DNA of 8,710 nucleotides, from NCBI GenBank assembly GCA_902479205.1, contig CABSNX010000077.1, forward strand, positions 1 through 8,710, in the 5' to 3' direction. This DNA comes from an uncultured Collinsella sp. (GTDB lineage Bacteria > Actinomycetota > Coriobacteriia > Coriobacteriales > Coriobacteriaceae). The translations under genes and the position numbers were made by a program. Shown one piece after another: positions 1-6,086 of this stretch; position 1 is the first letter of the stretch, and the number at the start of each line of letters is the position of its first letter. Under the pieces are notes generated by a model that worked only from the letters and a program-made list of their open reading frames with translations, was not told the DNA's origin and made no database searches.

Positions 1-7
1 CTGATCG

Positions 8-41
8 GTCTCGTGGGCTCGGAGATGTGTATAAGAGACAG
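8..41 (+). other. Illumina Nextera (Tn5) adapter, sequencing artefact
   Basis: These 34 bases match the Nextera read-2 transposase adapter as I know it. They end in the 19-base Tn5 mosaic end AGATGTGTATAAGAGACAG at 23-41. Bases 1-7 lie where the library index would sit, so they are probably index sequence too (inference). Translated in the thiE frame the adapter gives the peptide MGSEMCIRDS, so any gene call starting at position 13 has a false N-terminus. This is library sequence left at a contig end, not a genomic transposon. Confidence 0.97.
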
Positions 42-348
42 CGTCAAGACCGCCGACATGAGCCTGGTCGACTACCTGGGCATCGGCCCGCTCCACGAGA
101 CCGAGACCAAGCGCGATTGCGGACGCGCAGCCGACGGCTCTATCATCACCAAGAGCTTTGAGGACCTGGCCGCACTCCACGCGGCAAGCCCCGTGCCCAT
201 CGTGGTGGGCGGCGGCGTCAAGACGGCCGACCTGCCGCAGCTTAAGGCCACCGGCGTCGACGGCTTCTTTGTGGTGAGCGCCGTCTGCAGCGCCGACGAC
301 CCCCACGCCGCAGCCAAGGAGCTCGTCGACACCTGGCAGCAGGCATAA
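42..348 (+). CDS. thiE: Thiamine-phosphate synthase ThiE, 5'-truncated
   Basis: This is the C-terminal 101 residues or so of ThiE, which joins HMP-pyrophosphate to thiazole phosphate to make thiamine phosphate in the cytoplasm. The visible family features are a VDYLGIGP strand followed by the T-x-T-K phosphate-loop segment (HETETKRD), then the VPIVVGGGV strand, and GVDGFFVVSAV close to the C-terminus. These are the late beta-alpha units of the TIM barrel and fit a full length of about 210 residues, so roughly half is missing. The frame runs into the adapter without a stop, so the true start is off the contig. The gene ends at TAA 346-348 and converges on the patatin gene. Residues just after the adapter (VKTADMS) may be unreliable because the spacing to VDYLGIGP looks short. 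The remainder is a confident family match. Confidence 0.85.
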
Positions 349-391
349 GTCTAGACCGAGCATTTGCTCCGCAGCCTCATATCTTCAATAA

Positions 392-439
392 CGGAAAGCG
401 CATCCCAGTTTGGACGTCCATTCTGGGATGCGCTTTCCG
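392..439. terminator. Convergent-gene hairpin, possible bidirectional terminator
   Basis: A perfect 17-bp inverted repeat has arms CGGAAAGCGCATCCCAG at 392-408 and its complement at 423-439. The 14-base loop itself contains the palindrome TGGACGTCCA at 411-420. It sits 43 bases after the thiE stop and 10 bases after the patatin stop on the opposite strand, where a shared transcript end is expected. Neither side has a clear run of T, so it is not a textbook intrinsic terminator. It could instead block 3'-end decay or need a termination factor. Confidence 0.6.
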
Positions 440-449
440 CATGCGACCC

Positions 450-1319
450 TTACCCCGCCAGATACGCTTTCAACGCCGGCAAAGTCGCCTCCGCATCGCG
501 GCGACCGACCTGGTAGATGCGCTCGAGCTCATCCGGTTCGCGGCACAGTGACGGCACCTTCACCGATTCGCTCGGCCGCACCACAAAGATATCGCCGGCA
601 GCCTCGCGACGTGCCAGGTCATCGAGCGTGGCATTGTAAACCTCATGCCGATGCTCAAGCGCTGCGACAAACTCCGGGTAGTAACGGAACACGCGACGCA
701 GCATGGGCATCACGCTGTTGGGCTGCTTCACAAAGCCCGCCGGCTGCGTGAGTACCACGATATTGCGGTCATACCCCTGTGAAAACAACCAAGCGCTGGG
801 AATGGAATCAGCCACGCCACCATCCAGATACTTATGCCCGTCAATAGCAACGGGACGCGTCGCCACGGGAATCGCCGACGACGCCCGGATCCACTCGATA
901 TCGCGCTCATCGCCATAAGGCAGGTCGTGGTAGACGGCCTTGCCCGTCTCGATATCGGTGCACACGCACGTAAACCGCATGGGGCAGGCGCGATATGTCT
1001 CCAGGTCGATGGGATCGCGCTCGATGGGCACCTCGTGATAGGCAAAATCGGCATTGAACATATCGCCGGTCCGCAGCCAGCTTGCTACACCCGCATAGCG
1101 CTTATCGGCACAATAGGCCTTGTTATAGCGAATGGCGCGGCCGATCTGGCGCGATTTAAAGTTGTAGCCAAACGCCGCGCCCGCCGAGACACCCACCATA
1201 TGGTCGCAGGTCAAACCGTGCTCCATCCAAACGTCGAGCACGCCCGCCGTATACATACCGCGGTAGCCGCCTCCCTCGAGTGCAAGCCCCACCGTGCGCG
1301 TCATATTTGGCTGTGTCAT
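450..1319 (-). CDS. Patatin-like phospholipase family protein (YjjU type)
   Basis: The 289-residue product is a predicted cytoplasmic serine acyl hydrolase of the patatin family. It has the oxyanion-hole motif EGGGYRG at residues 15-21, the nucleophile elbow GVSAG with Ser45, and the catalytic-dyad DGG with Asp166. The stretch after ASSAIPVA and the charged C-terminal region resemble the bacterial YjjU-like subgroup. No signal peptide or membrane segment is seen. I placed the start at ATG 1319-1317 because GGAG lies 8 bases upstream (1331-1328) and the EGGG motif follows soon after. A longer reading from 1454 adds 45 residues with no family features and would run through the predicted promoter. 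The physiological lipid substrate cannot be read from sequence. The gene converges with thiE and diverges from the c-di-GMP gene. Confidence 0.92.
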   Translation of the reverse strand: MTQPNMTRTVGLALEGGGYRGMYTAGVLDVWMEHGLTCDHMVGVSAGAAFGYNFKSRQIGRAIRYNKAYCADKRYAGVASWLRTGDMFNADFAYHEVPIERDPIDLETYRACPMRFTCVCTDIETGKAVYHDLPYGDERDIEWIRASSAIPVATRPVAIDGHKYLDGGVADSIPSAWLFSQGYDRNIVVLTQPAGFVKQPNSVMPMLRRVFRYYPEFVAALEHRHEVYNATLDDLARREAAGDIFVVRPSESVKVPSLCREPDELERIYQVGRRDAEATLPALKAYLAG

Positions 1320-1340
1320 GCGACCATCTCCGTTCCTGCG

Positions 1341-1369
1341 TTTAAAACCGGGACAAGTATACCCGTCAA
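1341..1369 (-). promoter_or_regulatory. Predicted sigma-70-type promoter of the patatin gene
   Basis: Read on the minus strand, a -35-like TTGACG (1369-1364) and a -10-like TTTAAA (1346-1341) are 17 bases apart. They match the usual consensus at 5 of 6 and 4 of 6 positions. Transcription would begin near 1334, giving a leader of about 15 bases that just contains the GGAG ribosome-binding site. The position fits the chosen ATG start well. No experimental support is visible. Confidence 0.5.
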
Positions 1370-1455
1370 CATATACCGCCCCAGTCGCATTTTTCATGCG
1401 CACCCAGGCGTTGCGGTTTGGCGAATAATAGCCGCCCGTAGCATGTACACCCATA

Positions 1456-1461
1456 TATAAT
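1456..1461 (+). promoter_or_regulatory. Consensus -10-like hexamer, possible GGDEF-EAL promoter
   Basis: A perfect TATAAT sits in the AT-rich patch of the divergent region. No -35-like element is present 16-18 bases upstream and it has no TG extension, so it is only a weak promoter candidate. It would give a 5' leader of roughly 170 bases. Confidence 0.25.
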
Positions 1462-1594
1462 TCTGCACTGTTGTTTATACTACTCAGCAGTTATCAACAG
1501 CGAACATTAGCCGGTAAATTAACCCAACAACGCAGCAAGGCGGGGGCCTGGATACACGCAAAGCGCCGAACAACAACGCGTGTGCACAACGAGC

Positions 1595-1617
1595 TCGCCC
1601 GACGCAATTCGCCCGAC
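1595..1617 (+). repeat. Nine-base direct repeat upstream of the GGDEF-EAL start
   Basis: TCGCCCGAC occurs at 1595-1603 and again at 1609-1617, a 14-base period, ending 20 bases before the ATG at 1638. It could be a pair of regulator half-sites in the leader, or chance in GC-rich sequence. No regulator is implied by the neighbours. Confidence 0.4.
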
Positions 1618-1637
1618 CTCAGAAAGCCGCTTACGAC

Positions 1638-4355
1638 ATGGATACTGTCAGCAATTACACCGAAACGCTCGAAAAGACCGTCCGCGACCTTCTCAAGCGT
1701 CAGGAGGATCTGATCAGGACCGCCTTTACCGACCAGCTTACCGGGCTTGGCAACCGTGGCGGCTTTGCCCGCTCCCTCGAGGAGCTCTGGGAGCAGGACA
1801 CCCCCGTTACCATGGCGTACGTCGATATCGACAACCTCAAGCACTGCAACGACGTCTTTGGGCATGACGAGGGCAACCGCTACATCTTGCAGGTAAGTCT
1901 CTATCTCAAGCTGTATATGAAAGTGGACGAGGCGGCGTTTCGCATAGGCGGCGACGAGTTTGCCATCCTATCTACGATTGCAACCGAGGACGACCTCGCC
2001 GAACGTCTGGAACGCTGCCGAACGGTCCTGCTCAAAAACAACGATTCCGAGATGCCCCGCTCGTTTAGCTATGGAGTGTCGTATGCCGACCCCGCCCTGG
2101 GCGAAGCCCCCAATCGCATGACGCTCGATGCCGACCATCGCATGTACGACTACAAGCTACGTCATGCCATGCACCTCGATCGACGCAATATCACGCAAGT
2201 TCACGCCGACGACTTCGAAATAAGCGATCGAATTTTTGACGCCTTTTCGATGCTCAACGAGGGCCGTTATTTCTTTATCGAGAACTTGGACAAACATCGC
2301 ACCCTTTGGTCACAAGGTGCCTTGCGCGATCTTGGCCTTCCCTCGGAGCACATAGACAACTGTCGCGATTACTGGAAAACGCGCGTCCATCCCGACGACC
2401 TTGAGGCCTGCATCAACGACATCGACCAAGTCTACAACGGCACCAAGCACCGTCGCGTCATGCAGTATCGTGTGCGCAACGCCGTCGGCGACTACGTCCT
2501 TTGCCGTGCTCGCGGGTTTCGTATCGACGGCGACGGAAATGTCCCCTCGCTCTATGTCGGCGAGCTCGTCAACCACTCACTTGCCGAAACCGTCGACGCT
2601 GCCACAGGCCTCGGAACGCAGCGCATGCTGGCCAACGCCATCGACGCCTGCCGCCGCGATCGTTGCGAGACAGGGCTTATAGCGGTGCGCGTTCGTGGCA
2701 CGACAAAGCTCAACGAGCTCTACGGGGCCGAGGCTGTCGACAACATGCTTGCCGAATACGCAGGCCGCATGCTGTCGATCACTCGCGGCAGGAGCCGGGT
2801 CTACCGTTCACGAAGCGTTCAGTTCGTCGTGCTCAGCAACGACCTAGACCACGAGGCATTCGAGCAACTGACCCGCCACCTTAAAGAGGCCGTTTTCGCT
2901 CCTGTTCGAATCGCAGGCGACACCATTACTCCCGTCTGCCTTGTCGTCCCGGCCTTTTACGAGCACTTAACCCATCAAGCGACCGCCGTTTTAGGCGAAC
3001 TCGACCGTCGCCTTCGCACGGCCGGCGGGCTTGTTCCCAACGACAGCCTCCCCATACCCGAGGCGGAGCGCAAAAGCGCCATAGCCGAACGTATCGACTC
3101 GCTCACGGGTCTCTATCGACCCAGCGAGTTTATGCGGCGCGCCAACGCATTTCTCGAGGCAAGGCGCAACGGCACCTGGTGCATCGCCACGGTCGACATG
3201 GGCCACATGCGCCTGTTTAATGAATGGTATGGACAGGCCGAAGGCGACCGCCTGCTTGCCGATGTGGGCACGGTCCTCAAGGACATCGAGAATGCCGATA
3301 TGGGCGTCGCAGGGTACTGGGGCCAAGATGACTTTTGCGTACTCATCCCCTTTAAGCACATCACCGTCCATCAAATCTACAACCGCGTTCGCGAGGCAGT
3401 AGCCAGGCATGATGGCGGCGTAGGTTTTTGGCCGTCCATGGGCATTTACCCCATCGATTCCAATGAGGAGATCACCATCGATGCGCAGGCAAAGGCCATG
3501 TTTACCAATCGGCGCGCAAAAAACGACTTTAAGGAGCGCATTGCCATTTTTTGCCCCGAGGAGTACAAGCGCGAAATCGCGTTCAACCGCACGCTGACCG
3601 AATTCCAGTACGCGCTGTCAAATGGTCGCATCACGTACTATCTTCAGCCCCAGGTCGATATGGAAACCGGCGAGATTATTGGCGCCGAAGCACTCACCCG
3701 CTGGATTAACAAGGACGGCTCTCTCATTTCGCCCGCAACGTTTATCCCCGCACTCGAGGAAAGCGGCTTTGTAGTGACGCTCGACAAATATGTTTGGCAG
3801 GGCGTCGCCATGTGGCTCCGCGAGCGCCTCAATCGAGGACTTCGCGTGGTTCCGATTTCCCTCAATGTGTCGCGCGTAGACATTCTTGCCTGCGATGTCG
3901 CCGAGCATATGGGGTCGCTCGCCGCCCAGTACAACCTGCCGCCCGAACTCATGCACATCGAGATCACCGAGACGGCTTATACGGGAGAATCCGAGGCCGT
4001 GGATAAGCTGACCGCGGATCTGCACACCCGCGGCTTCTCGACCTATATGGACGATTTTGGCACCGGTCAGTCCACGCTCGCGATGCTCAAGAACGTCAAC
4101 GTCGACGTCATCAAGCTCGACCGCACCTTTGTGCCCACCGACCGCGATCAAGGCCGCAGCACGCAAATCATTTCATCGATGCTCGAAATGGCGCAGTCGC
4201 TCCATCTGCCCGTCGTGGTCGAAGGCGTCGAGACAAATGAGCAGGCGAACATGCTACGACAAATGGGCGCCCGCTACGCTCAGGGCTTCCTCTACTACCG
4301 CCCCATGCCGGCGAAGGATTTTGAGGCATTGCTCGATGGTGGCAATAACAACTGA
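1638..4355 (+). CDS. Bifunctional c-di-GMP protein: GGDEF-PAS-GGDEF*-GGDEF*-EAL
   Basis: The 905-residue soluble protein has five domains. GGDEF-1 (about 30-180) looks active, with intact RIGGDEF at 102-108, metal Asp63 and Asn71. Its inhibitory RxxD site is absent (KVDE). A PAS_3-like domain spans about 197-315, with RVHPDD at 249-254. GGDEF-2 (about 318-465) is degenerate: RSVQF replaces GGDEF at 392-396 and the metal Asp is Arg351. GGDEF-3 (about 485-640) keeps Asp520 and Asn528 but has GQDDF at 562-566. The EAL domain (about 648-898) has every expected catalytic residue: E684 of EAL, N743, E775, DDFGTG at 805-810, K826, E862 and Q882. It should therefore both synthesise and hydrolyse c-di-GMP. 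No transmembrane segment is present; a short helix precedes GGDEF-1. ATG 1638 is the first start in frame, but no good Shine-Dalgarno precedes it, so translation may be weak. Confidence 0.93.
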   Translation: MDTVSNYTETLEKTVRDLLKRQEDLIRTAFTDQLTGLGNRGGFARSLEELWEQDTPVTMAYVDIDNLKHCNDVFGHDEGNRYILQVSLYLKLYMKVDEAAFRIGGDEFAILSTIATEDDLAERLERCRTVLLKNNDSEMPRSFSYGVSYADPALGEAPNRMTLDADHRMYDYKLRHAMHLDRRNITQVHADDFEISDRIFDAFSMLNEGRYFFIENLDKHRTLWSQGALRDLGLPSEHIDNCRDYWKTRVHPDDLEACINDIDQVYNGTKHRRVMQYRVRNAVGDYVLCRARGFRIDGDGNVPSLYVGELVNHSLAETVDAATGLGTQRMLANAIDACRRDRCETGLIAVRVRGTTKLNELYGAEAVDNMLAEYAGRMLSITRGRSRVYRSRSVQFVVLSNDLDHEAFEQLTRHLKEAVFAPVRIAGDTITPVCLVVPAFYEHLTHQATAVLGELDRRLRTAGGLVPNDSLPIPEAERKSAIAERIDSLTGLYRPSEFMRRANAFLEARRNGTWCIATVDMGHMRLFNEWYGQAEGDRLLADVGTVLKDIENADMGVAGYWGQDDFCVLIPFKHITVHQIYNRVREAVARHDGGVGFWPSMGIYPIDSNEEITIDAQAKAMFTNRRAKNDFKERIAIFCPEEYKREIAFNRTLTEFQYALSNGRITYYLQPQVDMETGEIIGAEALTRWINKDGSLISPATFIPALEESGFVVTLDKYVWQGVAMWLRERLNRGLRVVPISLNVSRVDILACDVAEHMGSLAAQYNLPPELMHIEITETAYTGESEAVDKLTADLHTRGFSTYMDDFGTGQSTLAMLKNVNVDVIKLDRTFVPTDRDQGRSTQIISSMLEMAQSLHLPVVVEGVETNEQANMLRQMGARYAQGFLYYRPMPAKDFEALLDGGNNN

Positions 4356-4385
4356 TACGCTCGCGCGCAAAACGCCACCGTCGAA

Positions 4386-4401
4386 GGGGACATTTGTCTC
4401 C
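4386..4401 (+). promoter_or_regulatory. Small hairpin after the GGDEF-EAL gene
   Basis: GGGGAC (4386-4391) can pair with GTCTCC (4396-4401), with one G-U pair, around a four-base ATTT loop. It lies 31 bases after the stop codon and just before a larger inverted repeat. No T-run follows, so it is an element of a structured spacer rather than a clear terminator. Confidence 0.35.
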
Positions 4402-4411
4402 ATTAGCTAAC

Positions 4412-4446
4412 TTATATCCCCAATTCAAACCGAATTGGGGATATGA
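4412..4446. promoter_or_regulatory. Inverted repeat between the tandem c-di-GMP genes
   Basis: A perfect 13-bp inverted repeat has arms ATATCCCCAATTC (4414-4426) and GAATTGGGGATAT (4432-4444) around the five-base loop AAACC. It can be extended by a G-U and a T-A pair to 4412-4446. It stands out as AT-rich against its surroundings. It could be a terminator lacking a U-tract, an mRNA-stability hairpin that uncouples the two genes, or an operator for a dimeric regulator. A TATGAT at 4442-4447 overlaps its right arm and could be a -10 box, but no -35 was found. Confidence 0.6.
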
Positions 4447-4466
4447 TACAAACCGTTGTTCCGCCC

Positions 4467-4479
4467 AAGGAGGTTATCC
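4467..4479 (+). promoter_or_regulatory. Extended Shine-Dalgarno of the second GGDEF gene
   Basis: AAGGAGGTTATCC differs at one base from the full 13-base complement of the usual bacterial 16S rRNA 3' end (AAGGAGGTGATCC). The AAGGAGG core ends 9 bases before ATG 4483. This decides the start over a TTG at 4456 and predicts strong initiation, unlike the upstream paralogue. Confidence 0.85.
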
Positions 4480-4482
4480 ATC

Positions 4483-6012
4483 ATGAACGAGTCATATCGC
4501 CTGGGCGAGCAATCGATTATTGCCTATCTTCAGCGACTTGCGAACGGCGTCTCGGCCGCTGAACTCGATGTTGCCGCGCTGCCTGCTGGGCTACGCGCCG
4601 TTGGCGAGCAACTGCAAAAGACGCATGCCATCCTGCAACAAGAGCGCCAGCTGCTTGAGCGTAACGCCTATATCGACCCGCTCACCAACTTGGGCAACCG
4701 CAACGGATTCGACCGTCACGTCGAGCAACTCTGGCGCAAAGGCGACCCCTTCACCTGCGCCTATATTGACATCGACCATCTCAAACATTGCAATGATAGG
4801 TTTGGCCACGCCGAAGGCAATCGCTATATTCTGGGCATCTGCCGCACGCTCTCCGAAACCATGGAGCACGATGAGATGCTGTTCCGTATCGGTGGAGACG
4901 AGTTTGTGCTCATCTCGCTCTCCGCAAACGAGATTGAACTCGAGCAGCGCTTGGAGCAGGTACGTACCAGGCTGATCGAGGCGAGCTCAGGTGGCAAGGC
5001 GCCCATGATCGGCAGCTTTAGCTTTGGCTGCTCGCGCGTCGATCCACTTGCTGGCGACACGCGTCGCCAGATGACAATGGATGCCGATCGCAAGATGTAT
5101 CGCTATAAGCTTATGCATCGTGTGCAGCAACCGAAAGACGATGACGCGCCGCAACGCCCAATCGTCGATCAGCTTCCCTGCAACGACCGGGTGTTCCAAG
5201 CGATCTCCATGAGCTCCGAGACGCGCTATCCGTTTATCCTCAATCTCGATACGGGAGAATCGCAATGGTCGGTTAACGCCGTGCGCGATTTTGACCTGCC
5301 CTCCCAGCACCCTTTTAACTCACTCGACATGTGGCTCGCCCGCGTTCATCCCGAGGACCGCGACAACGTACGTGTCGAGCTCGACATGGTGATAAACGGC
5401 ACGTGGCACTTCCACTACATGCAGTATCGCGTAATGGATGCCACCGGAAAATACGTGCTTTGCGACTGCACGGGCTACCGCTTGGACGGCACCGATACCG
5501 AGCCCGGCATGTATGTGGGCATTATCATCAACCGAAGCTTGGCAGATACGACCGATTCCGTGACCGGCTTGGGCGATATTCACGCCCTGGTCAACGCCAT
5601 TGGCGAAATGCGTCGCGTGGCGCGCAAGGCTGGTTTGATCGCCATCAAAATCGACGATATCGCTCAGGTCAATGCCCGCTTTGGCTTTGATGCGGGCGAC
5701 CGCGTTTTGGCAGAATGTGCCGCCTGTCTGGTGGAATGCTCGCGCGGTAAGGGTCGTATGTTCCGCTCGACGGGGCCGATGTTCGTGGCTCTTTTCGACG
5801 ACTTTGATCCCGAAGAAACCGATGCGATTGCAGAGGAAATCGAGCGGTTCCTGGGTTCGCCCGTGCTCTTTGGCCCATTTGAATATCAGCCGCCCATTCG
5901 CGTGGCCACGCTCCATCTGGACGGCGTCGACCGTCAGCCCGTTTCCATTTTGAACGAGCTCAAAGCGTTGCTCGGGAAAGCCGTGCAGGTGCCAGGTACC
6001 AAACTGGATTAG
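4483..6012 (+). CDS. Diguanylate cyclase: GGDEF-PAS-degenerate GGDEF
   Basis: The 509-residue cytosolic protein is a paralogue of the N-terminal half of the preceding gene product. A helical leader (1-62) contains a Gln/Glu-rich stretch at about 40-60 that may form a coiled coil for dimerisation. GGDEF-1 (about 63-212) is intact: RIGGDEF at 135-141, metal Asp96 and Asn104, and no RxxD inhibitory site. A PAS_3-like domain follows (about 236-352, RVHPEDR at 287-293), ending in the same NRSLADT-type linker as in its neighbour. The last domain (about 356-500) is a degenerate GGDEF with TGPMF at 430-434 and Lys389 in place of the metal Asp. There is no EAL domain. It should make c-di-GMP from GTP, with the PAS and degenerate GGDEF as likely input domains. 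It probably shares regulation with the upstream gene, although a 127-base structured spacer separates them. Confidence 0.93.
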   Translation: MNESYRLGEQSIIAYLQRLANGVSAAELDVAALPAGLRAVGEQLQKTHAILQQERQLLERNAYIDPLTNLGNRNGFDRHVEQLWRKGDPFTCAYIDIDHLKHCNDRFGHAEGNRYILGICRTLSETMEHDEMLFRIGGDEFVLISLSANEIELEQRLEQVRTRLIEASSGGKAPMIGSFSFGCSRVDPLAGDTRRQMTMDADRKMYRYKLMHRVQQPKDDDAPQRPIVDQLPCNDRVFQAISMSSETRYPFILNLDTGESQWSVNAVRDFDLPSQHPFNSLDMWLARVHPEDRDNVRVELDMVINGTWHFHYMQYRVMDATGKYVLCDCTGYRLDGTDTEPGMYVGIIINRSLADTTDSVTGLGDIHALVNAIGEMRRVARKAGLIAIKIDDIAQVNARFGFDAGDRVLAECAACLVECSRGKGRMFRSTGPMFVALFDDFDPEETDAIAEEIERFLGSPVLFGPFEYQPPIRVATLHLDGVDRQPVSILNELKALLGKAVQVPGTKLD

Positions 6013-6040
6013 CACCGCGCCCACACCGCCTCCCCCATCG

Positions 6041-6077
6041 TGCGATAATCCTCTGCAGAAGTCACCAAAAGCAGAGG
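6041..6077 (+). promoter_or_regulatory. Extended -10 plus inverted repeat before the flavoprotein gene
   Basis: TGCGATAAT at 6041-6049 matches an extended -10 (TGn then TATAAT with one mismatch); no -35 is evident. Directly after it, CCTCTGC (6050-6056) and GCAGAGG (6071-6077) form an inverted repeat with a 14-base spacer. If the promoter is real, transcription would start near 6056, so the repeat is better placed as an operator over the start site. In a transcript reading through from the GGDEF gene it could instead fold and hide part of the GGGAG ribosome-binding site (6076-6080). Confidence 0.4.
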
Positions 6078-6086
6078 GAGTTTGTG

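Larger units (their letters stand above)
1320..1637. other. Divergent intergenic region between patatin and GGDEF-EAL genes
   Basis: This 318-base region holds no convincing gene. Its patatin-proximal end carries the predicted minus-strand promoter. Around 1453-1500 it becomes AT-rich. There is a perfect TATAAT at 1456-1461 on the plus strand without a recognisable -35, and a TATACT at 1476-1481. Either could serve the downstream GGDEF-EAL gene with a leader of about 150-170 bases. Just before that gene the 9-base word TCGCCCGAC occurs twice (1595-1603 and 1609-1617), 14 bases apart. No known riboswitch was recognised. The plus-strand frame into the downstream gene is open back to a TAA at 1515 but offers no ATG, GTG or TTG before 1638. 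Confidence 0.6.

Noticed and set aside
23..41. Tn5/IS50 mosaic end as evidence of a genomic transposon
   Set aside because: It is embedded in the complete synthetic Nextera adapter at a contig end, which points to library preparation.
1320..1454. Longer start for the patatin protein at 1454
   Set aside because: The extra 45 residues have no family similarity, no ribosome-binding site was seen, and they overlap a good promoter. ATG 1319 has GGAG at a proper distance.
1491..1499. DnaA box (TTATCAACA)
   Set aside because: It differs by one base from the consensus and is isolated, with no cluster of boxes or replication genes nearby.
4356..4446. A c-di-GMP (GEMM) riboswitch between the GGDEF genes
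   Set aside because: The GCAAAACGCCACC segment is only vaguely reminiscent. The conserved GEMM tetraloop/receptor layout and paired helices are not present.
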